A DNA stretch of 50,516 nucleotides from contig JAAWQX010000013.1 in the NCBI GenBank assembly GCA_022800755.1, positions 1-50,516 of the forward strand, read 5' to 3'. The notes below the pieces were generated by a model, which was not told the DNA's origin, did no database searches, and worked only from the letters and a program-made list of their open reading frames with translations. This document shows, piece by piece, positions 35,370-44,622 of this stretch (position 1 is its first letter; every line of letters begins with the position of its first letter). A program made the position numbers and the translations under genes. Source of the stretch: Oscillospiraceae bacterium. Lineage in GTDB: Bacteria > Bacillota > Clostridia > Oscillospirales > Oscillospiraceae.

Positions 35370-36362
35370 ATGAAAAACATGAAAAGAATTATCGCGCTTC
35401 TCCTTGCGGTCGTCATGCTGTTTGCACTGGCAGCCTGCACGCCGAAGCAGGAGCAAAAGCCCGACGACGATCAGCAGCAGGGCGATGAGCCGAAGACCGT
35501 TAAGGTCGGCATCGCGGCTCCTGACGTGACGCATGGCTGGGTGGCCGGTGTTGCGTATTATGCGGAGAAGTACTGCAAGGATAATAACCTGGAGTATAAG
35601 ATCACCACCTCCGCCGACGCTGCTGCTATGACTGCGAACCTCCAGGATCTGATGACCTGGGGCGCCACCGTGATCGTCTCTTGGCCCCAGTGGACCGGCA
35701 TGGAGACCGCTCTTCAGGAAGTCATTGACGCGGGTATCCCCGTTGTGAACTTTGACGTTGACGTAAACTGCGAGGGCATTTACAAGGTCACCGGCGATAA
35801 CTACGATATGGGCTATCAGTCTGCGAAGTATATTACCGAGATCGTGGGCGACGGCGCCAACATTGTTGTGATGGATGTTCCGTCCTCCGGCTCTGTATGC
35901 GAGCTGCGCAAGGAAGGCTTCTATGCCTACCTGAACGAAAACAACTACGACCAGACCAACATTTTTGAGGTCCAGCTGGATTCCTTTGCCCGTGATGACG
36001 GTCTGGCTGTTATGGCAGATATCCTGGAGCAGCATCCCCAGATCGACGCTGTGTTCTCCATGGATGACGAGACCTCTATCGGTTCCATCACCGCGATCAC
36101 CGAGGCTGGCCGCACGGATATCAAGGCCATCACCGGCGGCGGCGGATGCCAGGAGTATTTCCGCATCATCGCTGATGAGCAGTTCAAAGACCTCGGACCT
36201 GCCAGCGCGCTGTACAGCCCCTCTATGGTTCAGGATGCCATTAAAACTGCCATTGATCTGATGAACGGCGGCACTGCCGATCCTGTCGTTGTGATCCCCA
36301 CCACCATCGTGTCTTCCGCGAACGTGGCTGATTATCTGGACGAGAACAACACAGTTTACTAA
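35370..36362 (+). CDS. Sugar-type ABC transporter substrate-binding lipoprotein
   Basis: A 330-residue periplasmic-binding-protein type 1 (RbsB-like) lipoprotein. The signal peptide ends in LAAC with Cys23 as lipid anchor, followed by a short QEQKPDDDQQQGDEPK linker. The domain starts VKVGIAAPDVTHGWVAGVAYYAEKYC (in parts) and keeps VNFDVDVNCEGIYKVTGDNY and AVFSMDDETSIGSI segments that line the ligand cleft. This fold binds monosaccharides, autoinducer-2, inositols and some nucleosides; the ligand is unknown. ATG follows TAGGAGGATAGATAC. First gene of the operon, with a hairpin after it. Confidence 0.92.
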   Translation: MKNMKRIIALLLAVVMLFALAACTPKQEQKPDDDQQQGDEPKTVKVGIAAPDVTHGWVAGVAYYAEKYCKDNNLEYKITTSADAAAMTANLQDLMTWGATVIVSWPQWTGMETALQEVIDAGIPVVNFDVDVNCEGIYKVTGDNYDMGYQSAKYITEIVGDGANIVVMDVPSSGSVCELRKEGFYAYLNENNYDQTNIFEVQLDSFARDDGLAVMADILEQHPQIDAVFSMDDETSIGSITAITEAGRTDIKAITGGGGCQEYFRIIADEQFKDLGPASALYSPSMVQDAIKTAIDLMNGGTADPVVVIPTTIVSSANVADYLDENNTVY

Positions 36363-36387
36363 TACGGCAAAGAACTGAATTTGGACG

Positions 36388-36417
36388 GTGGGCTATGGCT
36401 TTGTAGCCATAGCCCAC
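36388..36417 (+). terminator. Long hairpin between binding protein and ATPase genes
   Basis: GTGGGCTATGGCT (36388-36400) pairs perfectly with AGCCATAGCCCAC (36405-36417), loop TTGT. The tail TTCTGCTATT is not a clean T-run. It probably acts as partial terminator or 3' stabiliser, raising binding-protein level over the rest. Confidence 0.65.
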
Positions 36418-36507
36418 TTCTGCTATTCCCGTGATCCTTTGAAAAAGTGCCTGTTCCTTCGGTAGTTTTTTGTAGGATCACAATTTAACAGAAGTGGAAG
36501 TGATCGA

Positions 36508-38010
36508 TTGAACCTGACAATGGATAAGATCTGCAAATCTTTCGGTGCCAACAATGTACTGCAAAGTGTGAATTTCAGTCTCGGTACCGGGGAGATTTGT
36601 GCCCTTTTAGGGGAAAACGGCGCGGGAAAGTCCACGCTGATGAACATTCTGGGCGGCGTTTTACCCGCGGACAGCGGTAGCATCAGCCTGGACGGAAAGC
36701 CTGTATCCTTTACCTCGCCGGTAGATTCCTTGGACGCCGGCATCGGCTTTATTCACCAGGAGCTGAACCTCATCAACGATCTGACGATTTATGAAAACAT
36801 GTTCCTGACACATTTGCCGAAAAAAGGACTGTTTCTGGACGCGCGTACCATGCGAAGCAAGACCCAGGAACTCTTCAACAAAATGAGTATCGAGTTAGAT
36901 CCCTCTACGATGGTGCGGGATCTGGACGCATCCTATAAACAGATCGTGGAGATTTGCCGGGCTTTGATGCAGGACGCGTCTGTGATTATCATGGACGAAC
37001 CGACCACATCGTTGACCGAACCGGAGATCCAGCGGGTATTTACCATGATGCGCTCACTGAAGGAGCAGGGCGTGGGGATCATCTTTATCTCCCACAAACT
37101 GGGTGAGGTCATGGAGATTTGTGACCGGTATACGGTCCTTCGTGATGGAAACATGGTGGCATCCGGCAAGGTGAGCGAGACGGACCCGAAGCAGCTGGCG
37201 ACCCATATGGTAGGTCATGAGGTGGTTACGGATACGGCCCAGAGGAAAACCGATTACGGCGAGGAAATGCTCCGGCTGGAGCATTTATCGGACGGTGTGA
37301 ATTTTCATGATATCTCATTGTCTGTGCGCCGGGGAGAGGTCTTGGGGGTCACAGGGCTTCTGGGCGATGGACGCAGCGAATTGTTCCAGACTGTTTTTGG
37401 CGCGATGAATACCAAATATACCGGACAGATCTTTCTGGAAGGAAAGCCGGTACATATGAAAAACACCTATCAAGCCTTGGCGGCTGGCATCGCCTATCTG
37501 CCCCGGAACCGTAAGGAAAATGCGATTTTGAAGGATATGTCGATTTTGGACAATGGCTCCCTCGTTCATCTGCCCAAAATTCGCCGCGGCGTCTTGATCG
37601 ATTTTGCCAAGCAGGAACGGCTGTTTGCCCAGCAGGAAGAGAGCCTGCGGATTAAAATGGGCGATAAATATGACCTGATTACCAGCCTTTCCGGCGGCAA
37701 CCAGCAGAAAGTGGTTCTGGCCAAATGGCTGATGTCGGACCCCAAGGTGCTGATTTTGGACAATCCTACCCAGGGCGTAGATGTCGGCGCGAAAGAAGAG
37801 ATCTACGCCATTATCCGCCGGCTTTCGGAGGAGGGCGTCGCCATCGTCGTTTTGTCCTCTGAGGCCCAGGAGATCATCCGCGTGTGCGACCGAAGCATTG
37901 TATTGTTCCACGGAAGAGAAGTGGGAGAGGTCACAGGCGAAGAGATGAACGAGCATACCATTATGTATCTTGCCACCGGCGGAAATCAGAATGAAAGTGA
38001 GCGTGCGTGA
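36508..38010 (+). CDS. Sugar ABC transporter double ATPase (RbsA/MglA type)
   Basis: A 500-residue twin ATPase. Domain 1 is canonical: GENGAGKST, QELNLINDLTIYEN, Walker B IIMDEPTTSLTE, ISHK. Domain 2 has the usual degenerate Walker A (GLLGDGRSEL), LSGGNQQKVVLAKWL, and LILDNPTQGVD, where Asn replaces the Walker B glutamate. TTG at 36508 is taken as start because GGAAG lies 7 bases before it; the next ATG (36520) has no site. The permease follows immediately. Confidence 0.92.
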   Translation: MNLTMDKICKSFGANNVLQSVNFSLGTGEICALLGENGAGKSTLMNILGGVLPADSGSISLDGKPVSFTSPVDSLDAGIGFIHQELNLINDLTIYENMFLTHLPKKGLFLDARTMRSKTQELFNKMSIELDPSTMVRDLDASYKQIVEICRALMQDASVIIMDEPTTSLTEPEIQRVFTMMRSLKEQGVGIIFISHKLGEVMEICDRYTVLRDGNMVASGKVSETDPKQLATHMVGHEVVTDTAQRKTDYGEEMLRLEHLSDGVNFHDISLSVRRGEVLGVTGLLGDGRSELFQTVFGAMNTKYTGQIFLEGKPVHMKNTYQALAAGIAYLPRNRKENAILKDMSILDNGSLVHLPKIRRGVLIDFAKQERLFAQQEESLRIKMGDKYDLITSLSGGNQQKVVLAKWLMSDPKVLILDNPTQGVDVGAKEEIYAIIRRLSEEGVAIVVLSSEAQEIIRVCDRSIVLFHGREVGEVTGEEMNEHTIMYLATGGNQNESERA

Positions 38011-38011
38011 T

Positions 38012-39055
38012 ATGGAAACGAAAAAGACCGAACAACAGCGCCCGGGCATTGTGTCCTGGTTTCGGGACAACTGGGGAAACAACGCCTTATTCTCCACCAT
38101 TTTTGCCCTTGTGGTCATGATATTGATTCAATGTGTCATCATGTACGCCAACGCGGGTTCGATTCCCGGTATGTTTGAGAAAATGGGAATGGCATGGCTG
38201 AATATCCTGCGCAACAACGCCTATCAAGGCGTTATCGCGCTGGGGATGTGCTTTATTATCATCAGCGGCGGCATCGATTTATCCGTAGGTTCCATGCTAT
38301 GCGCGCTGGGCGCCATTTTGATGTATCTTGTCGCCCCCGGAACGGGCCTGCTGGCCAAGATCGGGCTGTCCGGCCCCTTTGCTTATGTGGTGGCTATTAT
38401 CATCGTGATCGCTGCCGGCTATCTGTTTGGGCAGATTAATGGTACGCTGATCGCTTACGGAAAGCTTCCTCCGTTCATAGCGACGCTTGGCATGATGAAG
38501 ATTTTCCGTTCTGTGACCCAACAGTTGACCAAGCACTTCAATCCTACCATCCCCAACGACTTCAAGCTGATTGCATCGTTGAAAATCGGCAACCAAGTCA
38601 TTTTGCCGATCATTTACTGGGTGGTGATCGTGGTCATCATGCATATCATTTTCACCCGTACGGCTTTTGGCCGCCAGACCATCGCAATAGGCTCCAATGA
38701 GCGCGCTGCGAAACTTTCCGGCATCAATGTCAATAAAGTCAAGCGCAATATCTACGCGTTGGGCGGTGTGATGTGCGCCGTCGCCGCGGTGATTTACATT
38801 GCCCGTATCGGTTCTATGGACTTCGCCAACGCCGGCAACGGTTACGAAATGGACGCCATCGCCGCAGTCATCGTAGGCGGCACGGCGATGTCCGGCGGTC
38901 GCGGCAGTCTGGTGGGAGCGTTTTTCGGTATGCTTATCATCGGTGTGATGAATAACATCTTGAATACAGTCGGTGTACCAACTTTCCTGTGCGATGCGGT
39001 CAAGGGACTCATTATCATCTTCGCCGTTTTGGTGCAGAAGAAAGAAACGGCTTAA
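38012..39055 (+). CDS. Sugar ABC transporter permease (RbsC type)
   Basis: A 347-residue permease with about ten hydrophobic segments. The RbsC-type segment LGMCFIIISGGIDLSVGSM is near residue 75, GKLPPFIATLGMM and NERAAKLSGINVNKVK mid-protein, and VIVGGTAMSGGRGSLVGAFFG (in parts) near the end, all family-typical. Start is uncertain: ATG 38012 lies one base after the ATPase stop with a weak site, while ATG 37991 would overlap it by 20 bases. 19 bases precede the first oxidoreductase. Confidence 0.92.
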   Translation: METKKTEQQRPGIVSWFRDNWGNNALFSTIFALVVMILIQCVIMYANAGSIPGMFEKMGMAWLNILRNNAYQGVIALGMCFIIISGGIDLSVGSMLCALGAILMYLVAPGTGLLAKIGLSGPFAYVVAIIIVIAAGYLFGQINGTLIAYGKLPPFIATLGMMKIFRSVTQQLTKHFNPTIPNDFKLIASLKIGNQVILPIIYWVVIVVIMHIIFTRTAFGRQTIAIGSNERAAKLSGINVNKVKRNIYALGGVMCAVAAVIYIARIGSMDFANAGNGYEMDAIAAVIVGGTAMSGGRGSLVGAFFGMLIIGVMNNILNTVGVPTFLCDAVKGLIIIFAVLVQKKETA

Positions 39056-39074
39056 TGATGGGGAGGCATAGAAT

Positions 39075-40118
39075 ATGATTCGAATTGGCATTATCGGATG
39101 CGGAAAGATTGCTCAGGTGCGCCATATCCCGGAATACGCGGAGAACCCGGATGCGCAGTTGTATGCCTTTTTCAGCCCCAACCGTGTCCGTGCGGAGGAA
39201 CAGGCGGCCAAATACGGCGGCAAGGTCTATGACACGGCAGAAGCGCTTTTGGCGGACCCGGAGATCGACGCGGTATCGATCTGTGCGGCAAACTATGCCC
39301 ACGCGGAGTTGACGCTTAAGGCGCTGGAAGCGGGGAAGCATGTCTTGTGTGAAAAGCCGATGGCTACAAATCTCGCTGACTGTGAGGCTATGGTGGCCTG
39401 CGCGAAGAAGAACGGAAAATTCCTCATGATTGGGCACAATCAGCGTCTTGCCAAGGCGCACTATACCGCGAAAAAACTCATAGATGATGGACTGATCGGC
39501 GATATCGTGACCTTCCGTACCGCTTTTGGACATGGCGGCCCGGAAACTTGGTCTATCAGTCCCGGAAAAAATGTATGGTTCTTCGATAAAAAACGCGCTT
39601 CCATGGGCGTAATGGCGGATTTGGGCGTACATAAAACGGACCTGATCCAATATTTGACCGGCCAGCGGGTCATTCGGACGACTGCCCGATTGGTGACGCT
39701 GGATAAGCGGGGCGAAGACGGCGAATTGATCGGCGTGGACGATAATGCGGTGTGTATCTACGAACTGTCCGGCGGCGCATTCGGTACCATGACGGCAAGC
39801 TGGACCTATTACGGTGCGGAAGACAATTCCACTGTCTTGTACGGCACAAAAGGTATTATGCGGATTTACGACGATCCTGCCCATTCCATCGTGGTAACGC
39901 TGTCGGACGGGACCGTGCGGAACTATGATGTTGAACAGATCCAGACCAACGATAATCAGACGAAATCCGGCGTGATCGACCTGTGGATCGACTGCCTGAA
40001 AAATAATACGCCGCCGGAGATTTCTGGTGAATCCGCATTGTACGCCATGCGTGCGGTATTTGCTTCCATCGAATCGTCAGAGACGGGGAAGGCCGTAGAG
40101 ATCAAAGCCAATCAGTAA
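39075..40118 (+). CDS. Gfo/Idh/MocA family oxidoreductase (first)
   Basis: A 347-residue NAD(P)-dependent oxidoreductase. Rossmann start IGIIGCGKIAQVRHIPEY, the family EKP motif (LCEKPMATNLADCEAM) near residue 97, and a C-terminal beta domain including VMADLGVHKTDLIQYLTG with the catalytic-type His. The family oxidises hydroxyls on sugars, inositols and glycosides (often C3) or reduces keto sugars. ATG follows GGGGAGGCATAGAAT. 17 bases separate it from the next gene. Confidence 0.92.
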   Translation: MIRIGIIGCGKIAQVRHIPEYAENPDAQLYAFFSPNRVRAEEQAAKYGGKVYDTAEALLADPEIDAVSICAANYAHAELTLKALEAGKHVLCEKPMATNLADCEAMVACAKKNGKFLMIGHNQRLAKAHYTAKKLIDDGLIGDIVTFRTAFGHGGPETWSISPGKNVWFFDKKRASMGVMADLGVHKTDLIQYLTGQRVIRTTARLVTLDKRGEDGELIGVDDNAVCIYELSGGAFGTMTASWTYYGAEDNSTVLYGTKGIMRIYDDPAHSIVVTLSDGTVRNYDVEQIQTNDNQTKSGVIDLWIDCLKNNTPPEISGESALYAMRAVFASIESSETGKAVEIKANQ

Positions 40119-40135
40119 GAAAGGGAGCGGAAAAC

Positions 40136-41059
40136 ATGATGAAATTTGGATTGCTCACCGCCATTTTAGACGGTTGGAGTTTTGAAGAAGCGGTGGATAC
40201 CACGGCGGAAATGGGCTTTGAGTGTCTGGAAGTGGCTTGTTGGCCTGCCGGTAAGGCCGAACGCCGCTATGCAGGCGTGTCTCATATCGACGCGGAGCGT
40301 GTTTTAGAGGATGATGCCTACGCGAAATATGTCAATGATTATGTGACGGGGAAAGGGATGTGCATCTCATCCCTCGCGTTTTATCCCAACACTATGGACG
40401 CGGATCTGGAAAAACGCGCCGCGGCCATCAGCCATCTGAAAGCCCTGATTCGTGCGTCTGAAAAGCTGGGCGTGGGGATGGTGACGACTTTTATTGGCCG
40501 GGATCAGAATAAAACCGTGGAAGAGAACATTGAATTGTTCAAGGAGATCTGGCCGACGATCATTCAATTGGCAGAGGACTGCGGTGTCAAAGTGGCAATT
40601 GAAAACTGCCCGATGCTGTTTGGCCCGGACCAATGGCCCGGCGGACAGAATCTCATGTGCACTCCGGCGATTTACCGCAGGCTGTTTGAACTGATCCCTT
40701 CTCCTAATTTTGGCTTGAATTTTGACCCCAGCCACTATGTCTGGCAGCACTTAGATTATCTGAAAACGATCTATGAGTTCAAAGACCGCATTTTCCATGT
40801 CCATTTCAAGGACATTAAGCTTTACCCTGAAAAGCTGGCAGAATGCGGCGTTTTGGCCTATCCGCTGGACTATATGTCCCCGAAGATCCCCGGTCTGGGC
40901 GATGTGGATTGGAGCGCATTCGTATCGGCGCTCAATGATATCCGCTATGACGGTTGCGCGGTGATTGAGGTGGAGGACAAAGCCTTTGAAAACTGTAGCG
41001 AGGATATTTTGAATTCTATCCGCCTATCCAAACGGTATCTGGACAATTTTATCATCTGA
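40136..41059 (+). CDS. Sugar phosphate isomerase/epimerase-like TIM barrel (first)
   Basis: A 307-residue AP-endonuclease-2-type TIM barrel. Probable metal ligands can be placed: Glu in VAIENCPML, Asp in GLNFDPSHYVW, His in HVHFKDIK and Glu in AVIEVEDK, an E-D-H-E set as in epimerases of this family. The GPDQWPGGQNLM loop is a distinctive feature of a subgroup found beside Gfo/Idh enzymes. Substrate unknown; could be an isomerase, epimerase or eliminase of a keto sugar. Tandem ATGs at the start with GGGAGCGG upstream. Confidence 0.88.
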   Translation: MMKFGLLTAILDGWSFEEAVDTTAEMGFECLEVACWPAGKAERRYAGVSHIDAERVLEDDAYAKYVNDYVTGKGMCISSLAFYPNTMDADLEKRAAAISHLKALIRASEKLGVGMVTTFIGRDQNKTVEENIELFKEIWPTIIQLAEDCGVKVAIENCPMLFGPDQWPGGQNLMCTPAIYRRLFELIPSPNFGLNFDPSHYVWQHLDYLKTIYEFKDRIFHVHFKDIKLYPEKLAECGVLAYPLDYMSPKIPGLGDVDWSAFVSALNDIRYDGCAVIEVEDKAFENCSEDILNSIRLSKRYLDNFII

Positions 41060-41072
41060 CGGGGGAGATATC

Positions 41073-41888
41073 ATGAAAAAACGCATCATTGCGGTGAACT
41101 CCAACTGTTACCACGGTTATCCCATCGAGGACGCTATTGCCGGGATCAAGGCAGCGGGCTTCAAATACATTGAGCTAACTGCGACCAAAGGGTGGACCGA
41201 ACATGTTTTCCCGGATCAAAGCTTCGCGCGGCTGTTGGAAGTGCAGGACCTTTTAGAGGAAAGTGGGCTGATCCCCTTTGCTATGAGTGGGCATACCAAC
41301 CTTATGGACACAAACCGCATTGGGGATTTTGTAAACAATATCCGGCTGGCGCACTTTTTCGGTTGTGAATATATCGTTTCTTCCATTGGGGAAGCCCATC
41401 TGGAGGATCAGGCGGTAGCATCAAATGAAGTGGTGGCAGAGCATATCAAAGGCCTGGTCCCGTATTTGGAAAAGTATGACATGAAGCTTGTTCTGGAAGT
41501 CCACGGCGACCACGGGACAGGGGCGGTTCTAAAAGAAATTTGCCAATTAGTGGGATCGGAGCGGGTCCTGATCAATTATGACACCGCGAACGCGATTTTT
41601 TACGGCGACGTGGATGTCCCGAAAGACTTTGCCGGCTGCATGGACAAAATCGGGTATGTGCACCTGAAAGAGAAATCCGGCGGACGCAAAGAATGGGATT
41701 TTCCGGCTTTGGGCAAGGGCTATGTGGAATTCCCGGAACTGTTCCGATTGATGGATGATGCGGAGAACCTTAGCCCCTATTCCATTGAGATCGAATTCAC
41801 CGCGGACGGCGCAAAGGACTTAGATGAGATCAATCAAGCTGTCATGGATTCCGCGGCGTATCTGCGTGCCCAGGGCTTTGTGTTTTGA
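41073..41888 (+). CDS. Sugar phosphate isomerase/epimerase-like TIM barrel (second)
   Basis: A 271-residue relative of the preceding protein but clearly a different subgroup. Candidate ligands: Glu in LVLEVHGDHGTG, Asp in NYDTANAIFYGDVD, His in GYVHLKEKSGG, Glu in SIEIEFTADGAKD. Two different barrels of the same fold in one operon suggest two successive steps on the sugar. ATG follows GGGGGAGATATC. 10 bases precede the second oxidoreductase. Confidence 0.88.
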   Translation: MKKRIIAVNSNCYHGYPIEDAIAGIKAAGFKYIELTATKGWTEHVFPDQSFARLLEVQDLLEESGLIPFAMSGHTNLMDTNRIGDFVNNIRLAHFFGCEYIVSSIGEAHLEDQAVASNEVVAEHIKGLVPYLEKYDMKLVLEVHGDHGTGAVLKEICQLVGSERVLINYDTANAIFYGDVDVPKDFAGCMDKIGYVHLKEKSGGRKEWDFPALGKGYVEFPELFRLMDDAENLSPYSIEIEFTADGAKDLDEINQAVMDSAAYLRAQGFVF

Positions 41889-41898
41889 GGAAGCGGCT

Positions 41899-42885
41899 AT
41901 GAAGACGATGAATATTGGCTTGGTAGGCGTGGGGGGCATGGGCAGCGTACATTACGCGAATTATCAGGAAATCAGCGGGTGCCGTGTAGTGGCCGTATGC
42001 GGCAGTTCCCAGCGTACACGGGACACGGCCGACGACTGGTGCGTTCCGTGCTACCCGACGATCACTGAAATGGTGCGCTGTGCCGACATTGATATTGTAG
42101 ATATCTGCACGCCGACGTATCTGCACCATGACATGGTAATGGAGGCTCTATCCTGCGGGAAGCATACCATTTGTGAAAAACCCATCGCGCTGTCGCTGAG
42201 GGATGCCCGGGAAATGCTGGACACCGCTAAAAAGCATGGATGCCAGCTTTATATTGCCCAAGTGCTGCAATTTACCAAGGAAGTGCAGTTTTTGCGCCAG
42301 GCTATGGAAAGCGGGGAATATGGGAAACCGCTGGACGCGTATTTTGAGCGTTTGTCCGCCTGCCCCCAGTGGGCCATGGACGGCTGGCTGTTTGATGTGA
42401 ATAAATCCGGGCTTTTGCCGTATGATCTTCACATCCATGATTTGGATATTATCGTCTCCCTATTCGGAAAGCCCGAAGGGTATACGTTTACATCCTGCCA
42501 GGGCGCGGACAAAAACTATCCGGAACAGTTTCGGATCAGCTATGATTACGGGGAGTTGCATGTAGGCGCTGAAGCAGCGTGGTTCAATGCCGATATCCCA
42601 TGGACCGCCCGGTGGCGGGTCTATTTTGAAAACGGGATGCTCATAAACGACGGCAGCACGCTTACTGCCTACCAATTCGGCAAAGAACCGCACATATTTG
42701 ATACCGCAGACGAAGTCATGGTCTCTACCGGCATCAATGTGCCGCCCTGCGGCTGGTATTACAACGAACTGACGCATTTTCTGGAATGCGCGCGGGAAAA
42801 CAGGCCCAGCCCATATGTAACAGACGTGCAATTGCTCACCGTTATGGAGCTTTTAGAGGAGATTTCAGCCAAATGGAGAAAATAA
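41899..42885 (+). CDS. Gfo/Idh/MocA family oxidoreductase (second)
   Basis: A 328-residue paralogue of the first oxidoreductase. Nucleotide loop GLVGVGGMGSVHYANY, EKP motif CEKPIALSLRDAREML, and PYDLHIHDLDIIVSLFG holding the expected His pair. ATG 41899 was chosen: GAGGAAGCGG precedes it; the frame extends to 41824 only by overlapping the previous gene. Two members with little similarity outside these motifs suggest distinct substrates or an oxidation followed by a reduction. Overlaps the next gene by 13 bases. Confidence 0.91.
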   Translation: MKTMNIGLVGVGGMGSVHYANYQEISGCRVVAVCGSSQRTRDTADDWCVPCYPTITEMVRCADIDIVDICTPTYLHHDMVMEALSCGKHTICEKPIALSLRDAREMLDTAKKHGCQLYIAQVLQFTKEVQFLRQAMESGEYGKPLDAYFERLSACPQWAMDGWLFDVNKSGLLPYDLHIHDLDIIVSLFGKPEGYTFTSCQGADKNYPEQFRISYDYGELHVGAEAAWFNADIPWTARWRVYFENGMLINDGSTLTAYQFGKEPHIFDTADEVMVSTGINVPPCGWYYNELTHFLECARENRPSPYVTDVQLLTVMELLEEISAKWRK

Positions 42886-43634
42886 AACAGTATTTTGACC
42901 GCATCGGCCTTGCGCTGCCGGATCCGATCGTCCCGAATTCGGAACTGCTCAAACAATTACAGTTTGCCCATTGTACTGCGGTGCCGTATGAAAACCTGGA
43001 TATCCTGCGGAAAATTCCCTTGTCCCTGGACGAAGATGCACTGTTTGACAAGGTCGTTACCCAGGGCAAGGGCGGATTCTGCTTTGAACTCAACGGCTTG
43101 TTTGCATGGCTGCTGAAAGCGCTTGGTTATCAGGTCACAGAATACGCGGCCCGCTATCTCCGGGGGGAAAGCAGTATCCCGATGCGCCGTCATCGGGTGA
43201 TGAAAGTGGAAGCCACAGACGGCGTGTGGATTTGTGACGTAGGCATCGGCGAAGTATGCCCCCGATATCCGATTCGCTTCGTGGAAGGGGAGGAACAGCC
43301 GCAGTTTGACGAATGCTACCGGCTGGACAAAGACCCGTTTCTGGGCTGGGTACTGATGGACTTGTACCATGGGCAATGGCGGCAGTTCTATTCCTTTACG
43401 GAAGAACCCCAACTGCCCGTTGATTACATCGCCCCCATGTTTTATTGCGAAAAGCACCCGGATTCTCCCTTTATCCATCAGGAAATGTTTTCCCTCAAAA
43501 CGGCCCATGGCCGCATTACTCTGGATGGGCACTTGTATAAGGAATTTGAAGACGGCAGTGTGATGGCGAGGGAACTGTTTGACGAGGAATTGCCGGATGC
43601 TTACGGGAAATTCGGCCTGAAATATGAGGCTTAA
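42873..43634 (+). CDS. nat: Arylamine N-acetyltransferase
   Basis: A 253-residue NAT-family enzyme, acetyl-CoA:arylamine/hydrazine transferase. Catalytic Cys in GGFCFELNGLF (near residue 69), His in the RRHRVMKVE segment (near 109) and Asp in WICDVGIGE (near 124) form the family triad. VPYENLDI near residue 34 is family-typical. ATG 42873 lies inside the end of the previous gene, with GAGGAG about 11 bases upstream; a longer reading from 42786 is unlikely. Its presence in a sugar operon is unusual. Confidence 0.9.
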   Translation: MEKIKQYFDRIGLALPDPIVPNSELLKQLQFAHCTAVPYENLDILRKIPLSLDEDALFDKVVTQGKGGFCFELNGLFAWLLKALGYQVTEYAARYLRGESSIPMRRHRVMKVEATDGVWICDVGIGEVCPRYPIRFVEGEEQPQFDECYRLDKDPFLGWVLMDLYHGQWRQFYSFTEEPQLPVDYIAPMFYCEKHPDSPFIHQEMFSLKTAHGRITLDGHLYKEFEDGSVMARELFDEELPDAYGKFGLKYEA

Positions 43635-43637
43635 AAC

Positions 43638-44621
43638 ATGAAATATTTTATCGATTTGCACCTGCATTTGGACGGTTCCTTGCCGCTGTCATGCATTTTT
43701 GAGTTGGCGAAGCTCAGCGGCGTGGACCTGCCCGCAAAGACACTCCCGGAACTGACCCCGTATTTGGTCGCGGACCCGAATTGCAGAGATTTAGCGGAAT
43801 TTCTGGAGAAATTCCAGCTTCCCATTGCGCTGCTTCAGGAAGAGGCCAGTTTGGAACTGGCGGTTTATGAACTGCTCCGCACCATCAGCGGGCAAGGCGT
43901 CATTTATGCCGAGGTTCGTTTTGCGCCGGGGTCTCACTGCCAGAACGGGCTGACCCAGCATCAGGTCATGTCTGCCGCCATTCGGGGCTTGAAACGCGGC
44001 GTGGAAGATTTCCCGATCCAAGCCCAATTGATCGCTTGCGCGATGCGGGGAGCGCCTCCGGAGGTGAACAGGGAAACGGCGCGCGTTACCAAGGAATTCC
44101 TCGGAAACGGTGTGTGCTGCATGGACCTGGCTGGCGCGGAATCCCTGTTCCAGACGAAAGATTACAAAGAACTATTTGCTTATGCGCGTTCTCTGGATAT
44201 CCCATTCATCATCCACGCCGGAGAAGCCGCCGGTCCTGACAGTGTCTGGACTGCCTTGGAATTTGGCGCCAAACGCATTGGCCACGGGATCTATTCCGTG
44301 AAAGACCCGGCGCTGGTAGAGCATCTGTGCGCACACCGCATCCCGCTGGAAGTGTGCGTGACCAGTAATGTGCAAATCAAAGAGATCGAGTGCGCGGCCC
44401 TCCATCCGGTGGGGGAATTGATCCAGTCCGGGGTTGCGGTGACGCTGAATACAGACAACATGACGATTTCCGGCACCACTGTGGCGGGGGAATTTGCGCT
44501 GGTGCAAAAAAACTTTGGGCTGACGGACGCCCAGTGTGATGAACTGTATTTGAACGCTGTGGAAGCGGCGTTTTTGAGCGAAGAGGATAAAGCGAAATTA
44601 TGCGCAAGGCTTGCGGAATGA
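43638..44621 (+). CDS. add: Adenosine deaminase
   Basis: A 327-residue metal-dependent deaminase. Zinc ligands in HLHLDGSL (residues 8-10 region), the HAGEAAGP motif with His and catalytic Glu (near 193-196), the RIGHGIYS His and Asp in VTLNTDNMTISGT. VRFAPGSHCQNGL, ACAMRG and MDLAGAE segments are those of adenosine rather than adenine deaminases. It converts adenosine to inosine, or could act on a related nucleoside. ATG 3 bases after the nat stop; last gene of the operon, followed by a terminator. Confidence 0.92.
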   Translation: MKYFIDLHLHLDGSLPLSCIFELAKLSGVDLPAKTLPELTPYLVADPNCRDLAEFLEKFQLPIALLQEEASLELAVYELLRTISGQGVIYAEVRFAPGSHCQNGLTQHQVMSAAIRGLKRGVEDFPIQAQLIACAMRGAPPEVNRETARVTKEFLGNGVCCMDLAGAESLFQTKDYKELFAYARSLDIPFIIHAGEAAGPDSVWTALEFGAKRIGHGIYSVKDPALVEHLCAHRIPLEVCVTSNVQIKEIECAALHPVGELIQSGVAVTLNTDNMTISGTTVAGEFALVQKNFGLTDAQCDELYLNAVEAAFLSEEDKAKLCARLAE

Positions 44622-44622
44622 A

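Noticed and set aside
37720-37790. Asn in place of the Walker B Glu in domain 2 of the sugar ATPase (DNPTQGVD) as sign of decay
   Set aside because: Second domains of RbsA-type ATPases are often catalytically degenerate and this wording looks familiar from clostridial sugar importers, so it is noted only in the gene entry.
39075-42885. A standard myo-inositol catabolic cluster
   Set aside because: Gfo/Idh and TIM-barrel genes would fit, but iolB, iolC, iolD and iolJ relatives are absent, while nat and add are present.
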